Shown here piece after piece: positions 43,391 to 52,270 of a DNA stretch of 52,329 nucleotides. A program made the translations under genes and the position numbers. This DNA is from an uncultured Clostridium sp. (GTDB taxonomy: Bacteria > Bacillota > Clostridia > Clostridiales > Clostridiaceae). The notes below the pieces were generated by a model, which saw only the letters and a program-made list of their open reading frames with translations, ran no database searches and had not been told where the DNA came from. The first letter of the stretch is position 1. Each line of letters begins with the position of its first letter. The stretch is taken from positions 1 through 52,329 of the forward strand of contig CALBDU010000040.1 of assembly GCA_937927335.1 (NCBI GenBank), read 5' to 3'.

Positions 43391-45070
43391 CTATTTTCCA
43401 AAAGCAAGCTGGCTGACATCACTGCAATGAGGTTCTTCAAATAGACCCTCCATAGATGCAATAAAAGTCTCCAATTCCTCAGCAGGTATAGCCTTGCTGT
43501 AATAATAGCCTTGTACAAAATCACACTTTATCCTCTTTAGTACCTCTAGCTGCTCTTTAGTTTCCACTCCTTCTGCGCATACCTTTCTCCCAAGATTATG
43601 CACCATATCAATTACATCCTGAACCAGCTTCATATTTTCCGCCATACAAATATTGTCTACAAAATATTTATCTATTTTTATATAATCTAAAGGCAGATTC
43701 ATCATATTCATAAGGGAATTATAGCCTGTACCATAATCATCAATTGACAAAGTAAGACCCATGTCCTTAAAACTCCTTAGAACCTCTGCCTGAGGCCCCT
43801 GATATCTTATGAGGCTTCTTTCTGTAATCTCATACTCAAAATACCCTGAGTCCACCTTGTTTTTCTGCATAAGTTCATTCAAATAAATAACTATGGAATC
43901 ATCCTCAAGATCCTTTGCTGAAATATTTACCGATACATTTATTTTTATCCCTTTATCGTGCCATTGCTTAAGCTGTTTCATGGCTTTTTCCGTTACCCAC
44001 TTTGTCAATTCGCTGATGGAGCCTGAATCCTCAACTATTTTAATCATTTTGGCAGTGCTGACGTTATTGCCAGGCTCTTTCCATCTTAAGAGAGCTTCTA
44101 CTCCATATATTTTATTGTTTCTCAAATCAATTTTAGGCTGATAGTGCAAGGTAAGCTTGTCTTGTTTAAATGCCTCATAAAAGTTTACCAGAACCTTGTA
44201 TTTTTCCAAGCCTTTATTTGCATAATATTCCTCAAAAATCACTATATCTTTTCTGGAGTTCTTTACCTGACCCATAACTTTTCCTAAGTTTATTATAATT
44301 TGTTCTACATTTTCACCATCATAGGGATAGCTTACAACTCCACACTTTAACACAAAATTTATAGATATCCCGTTTATATATTTAAGCTCCTTAAATTTAG
44401 AAATGAAATTCTTTCCTATTTCAAGACCCTGCTCAGCATCCACTTCAGGCAATACAACCACAAATTCGTTTAGGTAATGGGAGTATAGTGACCGGCCTTT
44501 AAAATTTTCTTCTGCAGCAGCTAGCAGGTAGTGAAGTGACTTAACCCCTATCTTTAAATCAACATATCGTGAAATCTGCTCCAAATTTACAAATTCAAAA
44601 ACCAGCAGTGTAAAGCTTTTATAAGCTTTGTCTGCTATATACTTTGTTATGTCCAGTTCAAACTTATTTATATTTGGCAGCCCCGTACTGGGATCCTTAT
44701 ATGCTTGAAGTTCAATAACACTATTCAGCCGTTTTATCTGTTTCAGCATCAGGCTTACAGTAAGACTGACCACGATAAAAAATAAGGTTCTGTAGGTCCA
44801 GCCCACCATGGACTGCATAGTACCCAGACTGACATTTTCAGGCATAAATGGACCCAGGGCAAGGCCGGATATTAGTGCAAATAAAATCCCACCCTTCATT
44901 CCAAATAAAAATGTGCCTATTATAATAGGTACATACATTATATGGGTATAGGAATAATGGGTTCCACCAGACTTATAAATAAAAAGGGTTAATAATGCTA
45001 TTGTCATTAAAACACATAACCCAGCGACAATTTTATACTCAGTTTTAACTTTTCCTGACATAATACGCAC
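43391..45070 (-). CDS. Membrane EAL-domain phosphodiesterase with degenerate GGDEF
   Basis: A 559-residue protein with about four to five N-terminal membrane helices (residues 12-105), a degenerate GGDEF domain (about 130-285) and an EAL domain (about 300-540). The GGDEF site reads HYLNEFVVVLPE, so cyclase activity is unlikely. The EAL motifs are complete: EALLRW, NVSAKDL, EITERSL, IDDYGTGYNSL, KIDKYFV, AEGVET and QGYYYSK. It should degrade cyclic-di-GMP, possibly tuned by GTP binding to the GGDEF fold. GTG 45070 has GGTGGAG 5 bases upstream; ATG 45061 is the alternative. Confidence 0.9.
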   Translation of the reverse strand: MRIMSGKVKTEYKIVAGLCVLMTIALLTLFIYKSGGTHYSYTHIMYVPIIIGTFLFGMKGGILFALISGLALGPFMPENVSLGTMQSMVGWTYRTLFFIVVSLTVSLMLKQIKRLNSVIELQAYKDPSTGLPNINKFELDITKYIADKAYKSFTLLVFEFVNLEQISRYVDLKIGVKSLHYLLAAAEENFKGRSLYSHYLNEFVVVLPEVDAEQGLEIGKNFISKFKELKYINGISINFVLKCGVVSYPYDGENVEQIIINLGKVMGQVKNSRKDIVIFEEYYANKGLEKYKVLVNFYEAFKQDKLTLHYQPKIDLRNNKIYGVEALLRWKEPGNNVSTAKMIKIVEDSGSISELTKWVTEKAMKQLKQWHDKGIKINVSVNISAKDLEDDSIVIYLNELMQKNKVDSGYFEYEITERSLIRYQGPQAEVLRSFKDMGLTLSIDDYGTGYNSLMNMMNLPLDYIKIDKYFVDNICMAENMKLVQDVIDMVHNLGRKVCAEGVETKEQLEVLKRIKCDFVQGYYYSKAIPAEELETFIASMEGLFEEPHCSDVSQLAFGK

Positions 45071-45138
45071 TATTACTCCACCTTTTTACAAATAGTAATG
45101 TTATTATACCACAATTTTCAAAATATTTTAAATATTTT

Positions 45139-46716
45139 TTAATATTTTATTTGTTTAAGATCGGAATTAAGCATTTCAGCTGTTTTAGTAACAGCAAGCC
45201 CCCCTTTGCAGGTGCACCTAAGCTCTGGAGGCAGCATAGCTCCTACATTGTTCATGGCAGTTATAACCTCGTCCAGGGGTATTACTTCATCCACCCCTGA
45301 TAAGGCCATATTGGCACAGGAAACGGCATTTGCTGATGCCATTATATTTCTTGACATACAAGGTATTTCCGCCAGTCCTCCCACAGGGTCACAAATCAAT
45401 CCAAGGACATTTTGAAGGCTTAAGGATGCAGCTGCCAAGGACTGCTTAACTGTCCCACCTGCAAGGTATACTATTCCTGCTGCTGCCATTGAAGCTGCAG
45501 AGCCGCACTCAGCCTGACATCCACAGGTTTCTGCTGAAAATGTGGCATTATATGCTATCAGCACCCCAATGAGCCCCGCACAAAACAGAGCCTTTATACA
45601 GTCCTCATCATGGAGCCCAAGGCTTTCGCATACAGGAATTAGTGTTCCTGGTATTATGCCGCAGGACCCAGCTGTTGGTGCAGCAGCAATAACCCCCATG
45701 GAGCTGCTGGTTTCCATTCCAGCCATGGCTGAATAAATTATCTTGTTTAATACCCCAAGGTCCAAAAGGCGCCTTTCCTCAGCAGCTTTCTTTACCTTAT
45801 ACGCCTGATGCTGCAGCATATAGGGCATCTTTTCCCTGCCGACAATCCCTTTTTCTATTGAAGCCTTCATTATTTCAAGAATATGCCTCATCTTCTCCAG
45901 TGCTTCACCTTCAGAAACAGCCCCTCTTGAGCATTCATAATGGAGAGCTGCCTCAAACAAGTCCATGTTGTTTGCCTCAGAATATTTTATGATATCTTCG
46001 CAGCTTTTAAATGGCATTGTACATTCTTTCCCTGACAATATAGGCAGCACCGGTTTGATAAGCTTAATATAATCAATTGGGTACAAGCTACCTATCTCCT
46101 TTATCAGGTTTAAAGGCAATTCCTTTGACAGTTTGATGTTTATCATAAAGCCGGATTCATTGCTGGCAGTTTTTACAGCATAAGGCTCATAATTGCTTTT
46201 TTTAAGCTGTTCTACAACAAGCTCAGTAATATCAATGGTTTTGCAAAGTATAATCAACTCAAACAGATCACCTTCTATGGAGACCTCAAAGCCATTGAAG
46301 CCTATTATTTCCACCATGCCTCCACCTACAGAAATGCCTGTTACAAGGTATTGAACAGCTTTATCATCAGTGAGCAGCAGCTTTACTGTGTTCGGATGGT
46401 TAGCCTCAAAGTCAGCTATACTAAATGAAATGTCCAGCCCGCTTTCAGCTGCTTCAGTTAGTGAATTCACCATCCTAATATCCTCAGGTTCCCAGCCTAG
46501 AAGACCTCCAGAGAGCCCCTTGTCGCTGCGCTGTCCTTTGTATGTATTTGCAAAGGAGCCATTGGTTTCAAAGTATATGTCAGCCTTAATTATTTTATTA
46601 ACTGCAAACTGACCTGCAAGCCGTCCGATCCTTGCAGGTCCGGCAGTGTGAGAGCTTGATGGTCCTGTCATAACTGGACCAATTACATCATTGAAAATGC
46701 TTGGAAACTTATTCAT
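45139..46716 (-). CDS. sdaA: L-serine dehydratase, iron-sulfur dependent, single chain
   Basis: A 525-residue enzyme joining the beta part (N-terminal, GPVMTGPSSSHTAGPARIG) and alpha part (C-terminal, from about residue 250) of Fe-S L-serine dehydratase. It deaminates serine to pyruvate. Cysteines for the oxygen-sensitive [4Fe-4S] cluster are in ETCGCQAECGSA and ICDPVGGL. Many Clostridia encode two separate subunits, so the fused form is worth noting. It is also longer than the E. coli enzyme (about 455), with an ACT-like stretch near residues 145-230. It is transcribed alone; pyruvate could feed PFOR. Confidence 0.92.
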   Translation of the reverse strand: MNKFPSIFNDVIGPVMTGPSSSHTAGPARIGRLAGQFAVNKIIKADIYFETNGSFANTYKGQRSDKGLSGGLLGWEPEDIRMVNSLTEAAESGLDISFSIADFEANHPNTVKLLLTDDKAVQYLVTGISVGGGMVEIIGFNGFEVSIEGDLFELIILCKTIDITELVVEQLKKSNYEPYAVKTASNESGFMINIKLSKELPLNLIKEIGSLYPIDYIKLIKPVLPILSGKECTMPFKSCEDIIKYSEANNMDLFEAALHYECSRGAVSEGEALEKMRHILEIMKASIEKGIVGREKMPYMLQHQAYKVKKAAEERRLLDLGVLNKIIYSAMAGMETSSSMGVIAAAPTAGSCGIIPGTLIPVCESLGLHDEDCIKALFCAGLIGVLIAYNATFSAETCGCQAECGSAASMAAAGIVYLAGGTVKQSLAAASLSLQNVLGLICDPVGGLAEIPCMSRNIMASANAVSCANMALSGVDEVIPLDEVITAMNNVGAMLPPELRCTCKGGLAVTKTAEMLNSDLKQIKY

Positions 46717-46774
46717 TTACACAACCCCCGATAATTGATATTAAATAAGTTCGACATTTGTTCAAAAATACCTT

Positions 46775-46800
46775 TAAAAAAAGCAGGCACCATGGCCTGC
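46775..46800 (-). terminator. Terminator after the Cys-rich protein gene
   Basis: The stem GCAGGC / GCCTGC is followed by seven T on the minus strand. It separates the AEC/Cys-rich unit from the serine dehydratase gene. Confidence 0.8.
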
Positions 46801-46818
46801 GTTGAAATTGACGTATTT

Positions 46819-47001
46819 TTATTCTGTTCCATACTTTTCTAAGCAATTTCTGCAGACACATGCTTTTCCCCTTTTGTCTGCAGGGATCATATCAAGGACC
46901 TTCTTTGGAAATACCACATTATCGCACCAGCAGCCACCCTGTCCATGCTGACAATTGTTTTCCCTGCCGCATATGGGGCATATTTTTTCTGTTACTTTCA
47001 T
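46819..47001 (-). CDS. Small Cys-rich CWC-family protein
   Basis: A 60-residue protein with eight cysteines in the Cys_rich_CWC pattern: CPICGRENNCQ, GGCWCDN and a late CVCRNCLEKYG. It probably binds zinc or another metal. Function is unknown. It lies 14 bp after the AEC transporter gene with a ribosome site in the gap, and they share a terminator. Confidence 0.8.
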   Translation of the reverse strand: MKVTEKICPICGRENNCQHGQGGCWCDNVVFPKKVLDMIPADKRGKACVCRNCLEKYGTE

Positions 47002-47015
47002 AATATCAATCTCCT

Positions 47016-47942
47016 CTATCTAAGCAATATGGCAAAAACCGGTATGGTAGCCAGGCACAATAGTGTTGAAATCAATACACCCTTTGTAGCAAATTTTACA
47101 TCTCCGTTAAACTGCTGGGCAAATATAACCGTTACTGCAGCAGCGGGCATTGCAAATGACATCATTACCACAGTTGAAAGAAGTGAAACTTCTCCCAGTA
47201 AAATTCTCACAATAAATATTGCCACCGCTGGAACTATCAACAGCTTTACAAAACTGAATCCGTATATTTTCCAGTCCCCTGCAATCTCCTTGAATTTGAT
47301 ATCTCCCAGCTGTGAACCTATAACAAACATGGACAATGGAGAGGTTGCAGCTCCTATCATTGAAACTGAATCCCCAAGAAATTTTGGCAGTGTAGTACTG
47401 GTTAAAAACAAAATAAAACCGAGAAATATTCCAATTAACCCAGGATTTATAAAATCCTTAAAATTAAGCTTTGCTTTCAAGCCTGCAGAAATCTGAATCA
47501 GTACTACTCCGATTGTGAAAATCAATATATCATTAACCATTTCCACCATGGAGGCATAAAACAAGGCTTCCTTTCCGTATAATGCATTAATTACAGGCAT
47601 GCCAATAAAGCCGGTATTGGAAAATATAAGCATAAAGGCCAGAATACCTGCCTGTGACCTTTCCAGCTTAAAGACTTTATGAGCTATAGCTGCCAAAATA
47701 AATACTGCAATGAAAATTATAAACAGCAGAAAAAAAATATATTTGCAGCCATCAAATATTTCTTTTGTATATGGTACCTGCATGGCATTTATAACCAGGC
47801 ATGGCCAGGTGATGTTAACAATAATTGAAGATAAACCTTTTGTCTGGTGTTCATCAATGATATGCCTCTTTTTTAGTATAAAACCAGGAATAATCATTAT
47901 AAAAATCATGGCAAGGGAATTTAATATTTCTATTGTGCCCAT
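47016..47942 (-). CDS. AEC (auxin efflux carrier) family transporter
   Basis: A 308-residue membrane protein with about ten helices in two five-helix repeats. The family features are GFILKKRHIIDEHQTKGLSSIIVNITWPCLV near the start and NTGFIGMPVINALYG in the middle. Bacterial relatives move malate, malonate or amino acid derivatives; substrate here is unknown. AAGGAG precedes the ATG. Confidence 0.88.
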   Translation of the reverse strand: MGTIEILNSLAMIFIMIIPGFILKKRHIIDEHQTKGLSSIIVNITWPCLVINAMQVPYTKEIFDGCKYIFFLLFIIFIAVFILAAIAHKVFKLERSQAGILAFMLIFSNTGFIGMPVINALYGKEALFYASMVEMVNDILIFTIGVVLIQISAGLKAKLNFKDFINPGLIGIFLGFILFLTSTTLPKFLGDSVSMIGAATSPLSMFVIGSQLGDIKFKEIAGDWKIYGFSFVKLLIVPAVAIFIVRILLGEVSLLSTVVMMSFAMPAAAVTVIFAQQFNGDVKFATKGVLISTLLCLATIPVFAILLR

Positions 47943-48035
47943 ATATTCACGCTCCTTATTATCCTTTATTTTATGATACTATACGGTAGCATATTATTCA
48001 ATGTGCACACCATACTATAATTTCGGGCAGCATAA

Positions 48036-48063
48036 AGCCCGCCTGAATTTTTCAGTGCGGGCT
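48036..48063 (-). terminator. Terminator of the 214-residue unknown gene
   Basis: The stem AGCCCGC-CTGAA / TTCAG-GCGGGCT lies 4 bp after the stop codon. The minus-strand exit is only weakly T-rich. Confidence 0.6.
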
Positions 48064-48067
48064 GTTG

Positions 48068-48712
48068 TTATTCCTTTCCCTGCAATGCATCAAACCTCTT
48101 CATAACTTCCGCAATGGTGTCCTGGCAAATTTGAGGCAGATCACTGTTTGTGGCGCTCTTGAAATCCATACCGGCTTCCTTGAAGCCCTTTTCAACAGCC
48201 TCTCTCATCTGCTGCAATTTTTCAGGATCATCTCCTGCAAAATATTTTGCCATGGTCATTATTCTATCTGCAACTGCCTCTACTGAATATGCTCCTCCTT
48301 CAGAAATGGCGGCCTGAGCACCCTCCTGTGTAGTGGCTAGAGGCGGATATGCATTTTCAACAGATCCAAATATCTTTACCAGCAGGTCACTGGTTCCTTT
48401 AGGCATTGCTTCAGATTGGGTTTCTGCTTTGCCAAGAAGCTTATTCTGGTTTTTTATTGTGTCACTGATGAATTTTTTAATTAAATTAGCTTTCTGGTTT
48501 TCCTGATCCTCTTTTATCGCTTTGATCTCTTCTGTAGTGAGCTTGGTTTTGCCAGGCCCATAGGTCAAAGGTTCCTTATCCTCAGATTTAATAAACTGAT
48601 CTGAACCAAGAACCTCCTTATTTTCCTGCTTAATATCATCTTTGTCCTTACCTGCTTCATTTTTAAATGTATTTATTGAGGCGTTAATTCCCTGAACCCC
48701 TTTTATGTCCAT
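48068..48712 (-). CDS. Unrecognised soluble helical protein
   Basis: A 214-residue, highly charged, probably helical protein without signal peptide or membrane segment. I recognise no family with confidence. The first 90 residues are Lys/Glu-rich and likely disordered. The C-terminal 110 residues look folded, with SVEAVADRIMTMAKYFAG and MREAVEKGFKEAG, a pattern also seen in small proteins of unknown function elsewhere. It lies 33 bp downstream of the trypsin-like protease gene and may be cotranscribed with it. Confidence 0.65.
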   Translation of the reverse strand: MDIKGVQGINASINTFKNEAGKDKDDIKQENKEVLGSDQFIKSEDKEPLTYGPGKTKLTTEEIKAIKEDQENQKANLIKKFISDTIKNQNKLLGKAETQSEAMPKGTSDLLVKIFGSVENAYPPLATTQEGAQAAISEGGAYSVEAVADRIMTMAKYFAGDDPEKLQQMREAVEKGFKEAGMDFKSATNSDLPQICQDTIAEVMKRFDALQGKE

Positions 48713-48745
48713 ATCACAAAACCCCCTTTATTAATATTAATATTA

Positions 48746-49519
48746 TTATCGTCCATTACCTTCAGAGCCTTTAATCTTCTCCACCTTAATGTACCTTGCA
48801 CTTATAGCTAATGCCTTATTATCCATAGATGCAAATACTATTCCCACAACCTTTGAGCTGCTGTCGATTACAGGGCTTCCACTATTTCCAGGGTTAACCT
48901 TAATATTGATTTCGTAAACCGGTGCAAAATTCCCTGTGTCAAAAACCACATCACCTATACTTCCTCTCTGGGAAATTCTTGAATATCCCAGAGGGTTTCC
49001 AATTACAGTAACTGTATCACCCTTTTTCGGATCGTTTTCATTATTAATATTTATAAGCGGCAGATCGTTCCCTTTTATTCTAACCACCCCGATATCATTG
49101 TCATTGTCCAATGTAAAATCCTTTGAATAGAACTTCCTGCCATCAGAAAATTTCACAGTGACCACTGCTGCGTCCCTTATAACATGCTTGTTAGTAATTA
49201 TTACTCCTTCAGAAGAAATATTAAAGCCTGTACCCTGTTTTGCGTTTCCATTAGTATCAACTGCTTCCACATAAACTACCCCGGGCCTGCAATTCTTCAC
49301 TATCTCGTCCTTAACCAGACTCCCGTTCTCACTTATAAAATTAAACCTTTGTGAAATAAAAAAGGAGAGGTCAGGAAAGGAATAAACTATAAAAATTGTT
49401 AATGTAATTAATGCTGCTGCCCTAATAAGAAGTCTTGATCTTTTTCTTCCCTTCCCCTGAGGCATCTCATAACTTTCAGCTTCTGCATCATATTCCTTTG
49501 TTTTCTCCTCATCGCACAT
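48746..49519 (-). CDS. Membrane-anchored trypsin-like serine protease (HtrA/DegP type, no PDZ)
   Basis: A 257-residue protein with a charged cytosolic N-terminus (about 1-28), one membrane helix (about 29-47) and an extracytoplasmic S1C protease domain. The triad is visible: His in IITNKHVIRDA, Asp in NDNDIGVVRI and Ser in NPGNSGSPVID. It lacks the PDZ domain of full HtrA proteins, so it ends just after the catalytic domain. ATG 49519 is chosen because AAAGGAG lies 8 bases upstream. Envelope quality control is the likely role. Confidence 0.88.
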   Translation of the reverse strand: MCDEEKTKEYDAEAESYEMPQGKGRKRSRLLIRAAALITLTIFIVYSFPDLSFFISQRFNFISENGSLVKDEIVKNCRPGVVYVEAVDTNGNAKQGTGFNISSEGVIITNKHVIRDAAVVTVKFSDGRKFYSKDFTLDNDNDIGVVRIKGNDLPLININNENDPKKGDTVTVIGNPLGYSRISQRGSIGDVVFDTGNFAPVYEINIKVNPGNSGSPVIDSSSKVVGIVFASMDNKALAISARYIKVEKIKGSEGNGR

Positions 49520-49564
49520 AACCAGCACTCCTTTTCAAGAAAAAACCACTGTCAAATGAATAGA

Positions 49565-49936
49565 TTATTTCTTCCTTCCGATAACCTCTGTAAGGATTCC
49601 AAGCAGCAGCCCAAGCAGAGATAAGAACATGTAGCCTGCAATGCTGGTTAAATCCGACCAGCCGTTATTTTTGCCCCCAATGGTTATATACAGCATATAA
49701 ATAATGCCTCCTATATTGAAAGCCATATAGGTATACGAAAACCTTCTTTTTCCGAAGAATCCTGCTAAGGAAAAAATTGAAGCGGCAATTGAAATCAATG
49801 CAAATGATACATAGTTTTTTGTGTCCATAGAGGAACCCGCCATAATCCTGGACACGTATAATGCTGCTATATTTATAATGAAAACACCTATGAGAACATA
49901 CATCCATTTCTTTGATTTTTTTGCAGGCAGCAGCAT
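49565..49936 (-). CDS. Small four-helix membrane protein, unknown function
   Basis: A 123-residue protein with four predicted helices (about residues 11-30, 42-60, 69-86, 97-116) and basic ends. I recognise no family. AAGGAG precedes the ATG. It lies 45 bp upstream of the trypsin-like protease gene on the same strand, so cotranscription is likely and it may belong to the same envelope function. Confidence 0.68.
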   Translation of the reverse strand: MLLPAKKSKKWMYVLIGVFIINIAALYVSRIMAGSSMDTKNYVSFALISIAASIFSLAGFFGKRRFSYTYMAFNIGGIIYMLYITIGGKNNGWSDLTSIAGYMFLSLLGLLLGILTEVIGRKK

Positions 49937-50036
49937 ATTATCACTCCTTATTTCATAAATTTTGATTTAATTATACATCCTCCAAAGAAAAAATCATATG
50001 TCTTATTAACTATGAATCACTTTGTCAATTTCTAAT

Positions 50037-51518
50037 TTATCTTATTATTTTACGGGACAGCACAACAAGAAAATAGCTCATGGTGGTCACACCTAAAAAT
50101 GCTTCAAACAAAACCACTATTTTACTTATTGAATTTAAAGGGAGAATGTCCCCATAGCCTACAGTAAAAAAAGTTATTCCGCTTACATAAACATAATCAA
50201 TAAAAGTTGTGGCATGCTGAAACATTATAATTGGACAAACATAATACAGCAGGGAAAATCCAAATATTAATCCAAGGATAAACATGAACAGCCTGAAGGG
50301 TTTTGTTCCATAATCACTTATGAGCAAAGTGAGATAATTCTTACACTTATTGAAGATATTTTTCTCATGTAGTTCATTTTCCATTTTTCTATATTTTGAG
50401 TAACAGAGATCTTCATGCTCATATTCACCAAGACTTCTGAAATTTTCCTTCAGCATAAGAAGCTGGTTTATATCATCTGTTTCCTTCACTCCATTAAGCA
50501 CAGAATTCATGATCCTGCTGAAGCTTTTAAAATAAATTCTGCCATTATTAATAGTGCTGTCAAAGCGGATGCTTTTTGAATTCTGATGAATATCCAGCTT
50601 TAATATTGAGTTTAGAAGACAAGCTGAAAATGACAATTCATAATTTGAAGCCAGCTCTATCTCGCTAAGACCATTTAGCTCACACCCCATAAGACTTAAT
50701 ATATTAATATCACTGTTTCTGGAATCTATACCGCCAATTTTGCAATGGCTTATAAAAAACTTATCCAGCTTGGCCTTTGTAAGACATACAGTGCCTATGC
50801 TGCCCCTGGTATTATTAATCTCCACTTTTGTATTAGTCATTTCAGAGGATAAAAAATTAATATTAATGTGGTCCTTTAGCTGAAAGAGCTCCACTGATGA
50901 ATTTTTAAATTCCGTATTGTTCATGGATATGGTTGGATTGTCATAGAGGTTCTTATTGCAGCTTATTCCCATTAAGCTAACATCTGCGGATAAGAATCTG
51001 GCATTGTCAAAGTAAAGGCTTCCCTTATGAATATTAACATTAGTTAGGCAAAATACCATTCTGTTGAAAATTGAATAATCAAAGCATACATCCTCATTGG
51101 TTATATTCAGCTGCATCAGATTCACAAGCTTATCACCTAGGTTTTCCCCATTCCAGAAGGAACAATATGCGCTGAAGCCTTTAAGCTTCCTAAATTGGCT
51201 TTCATCAATTTCATAAAATCTATTTGTACCATACCAGGAAAAATCGTCAATGTAAGTGTAGTTAAGATTTATAAAATCCCCATCCTCATATTTCTGCTTA
51301 AGGAGCCTATAATCCACGCAGGCAAGCTGGGCAATCTGTTTCCTCTCTCCAAGCTCATCAATATAGTATACTGCTACAGATCTAGGGGTAGTAATATCTG
51401 ATACCTGAGTTGGATAAACCCTGCCCTTATGCTTGTTTGATATCTTTTTTTCCCTTATCCAAAAAACTCTTTCATGATTATCTGTATATTCCACTACAAC
51501 CCTGTTCACGTTTATCAC
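50037..51518 (-). CDS. Two-helix potassium channel with solenoid-like N-terminal domain
   Basis: A 493-residue protein. The C-terminal 100 residues form an Ion_trans_2 channel: helix 1 (about 402-425), a pore loop with the potassium filter TVGYGD near residue 453, and helix 2 (about 462-488). The N-terminal 350 residues contain repeated short strands with Asn, Ser and Leu (for example LMGCELNGLSEIELASNYELSFSACLL-like stretches), resembling a beta-solenoid or degenerate pentapeptide repeat. No RCK domain is present. GTG 51518 or GTG 51509 may be the start; AGG lies 8 bases before the second. Confidence 0.82.
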   Translation of the reverse strand: MINVNRVVVEYTDNHERVFWIREKKISNKHKGRVYPTQVSDITTPRSVAVYYIDELGERKQIAQLACVDYRLLKQKYEDGDFINLNYTYIDDFSWYGTNRFYEIDESQFRKLKGFSAYCSFWNGENLGDKLVNLMQLNITNEDVCFDYSIFNRMVFCLTNVNIHKGSLYFDNARFLSADVSLMGISCNKNLYDNPTISMNNTEFKNSSVELFQLKDHININFLSSEMTNTKVEINNTRGSIGTVCLTKAKLDKFFISHCKIGGIDSRNSDINILSLMGCELNGLSEIELASNYELSFSACLLNSILKLDIHQNSKSIRFDSTINNGRIYFKSFSRIMNSVLNGVKETDDINQLLMLKENFRSLGEYEHEDLCYSKYRKMENELHEKNIFNKCKNYLTLLISDYGTKPFRLFMFILGLIFGFSLLYYVCPIIMFQHATTFIDYVYVSGITFFTVGYGDILPLNSISKIVVLFEAFLGVTTMSYFLVVLSRKIIR

Positions 51519-51697
51519 CTGCCCTAACCTATATACTTATACTGTTTTATGATAAATTCTACAGATCTTCCTAATTCCCTTTTAATCTTCAAAATTTTTA
51601 AACAATTTTTGAAAAAAGGGGACGTTGCACAACACAACTAAAAAAAACAGTGTGAAAACTGAATTTATTCTGTTCTTCCTTTGCAAAAAATATTAAA

Positions 51698-51736
51698 TCG
51701 GAGTAAATTGGCAAAAGCATGTTCAATTTACTCCGA
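51698..51736. repeat. 13-bp perfect inverted repeat
   Basis: TCGGAGTAAATTG faces CAATTTACTCCGA across a 13-bp gap. On the minus strand the exit is TTTAATATTTTTT, so it can act as a terminator for the 51785 gene. The arm shares AATCGGAG-AAATT with the long repeat at 31492 and 32052. Confidence 0.7.
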
Positions 51737-51754
51737 CTCATTTGTAATTTAGAA

Positions 51755-51771
51755 TAGGAGCATCGCTCCTA
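51755..51771 (-). terminator. Possible terminator hairpin
   Basis: TAGGAGC-N3-GCTCCTA is a tight hairpin 13 bp after the stop codon of the 51785 gene. The T-run is weak. Confidence 0.45.
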
Positions 51772-51784
51772 ATTTATTTAAAAG

Positions 51785-52270
51785 TTATTTTACGACAATC
51801 CCTAAATTATTATTCTTAATAAATGTTTTTATGTCCTTCCCGTCAATATAGCCTATGCCGCCCTCCGGTTTTATCTTGAAAAAATTGATAATAAGCTTTT
51901 TACCATTTAAAATGCAGTCATCAAAATGCAAGGGTGCAAAATAAACCTCCATTGAATCGTCCAGATCATCCAGGTTAAGTGTCTTTATTGGCTTTAACAT
52001 TTCATCAGTATATTTAAGGTCCTCCAGCATCCAAAGATTGTTATTCCAAAACCTGGCCTCTTTTTTTGTGTGGCTAGTAAACACCTCTCTATTTTTTATG
52101 GCGCTTAGTGTCCTTCTTACTGACTCTTCATTGAACTCATCATCATAAGCGTATTTAAGGCCGGGCATTTCAGCTATTTCATAAATAAAAATTTCCGGCA
52201 CCTTTTCCTTATCCTTTAAGGCTTGCCAAAAATAAAGCATAGCCTCTATAGCTTCAAAATTAATGTTCAT
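51785..52270 (-). CDS. Unrecognised small soluble protein
   Basis: A 161-residue acidic protein with no signal peptide, membrane segment or family I recognise. Tryptophan-containing NNNLWMLEDL and the closing segment GGIGYIDGKDIKTFIKNNNLG are the most distinctive parts. ATG 52270 is used because GAGGAG lies 8 bases before it; GTG 52279 overlaps the ribosome site. It has its own hairpins downstream and no obvious partner in the window. Confidence 0.62.
   Translation of the reverse strand: MNINFEAIEAMLYFWQALKDKEKVPEIFIYEIAEMPGLKYAYDDEFNEESVRRTLSAIKNREVFTSHTKKEARFWNNNLWMLEDLKYTDEMLKPIKTLNLDDLDDSMEVYFAPLHFDDCILNGKKLIINFFKIKPEGGIGYIDGKDIKTFIKNNNLGIVVK

Noticed and set aside
46945..47496. A 183-residue plus-strand ORF
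   Set aside because: It is antisense to the AEC transporter and its composition mirrors that gene; there is no ribosome site.
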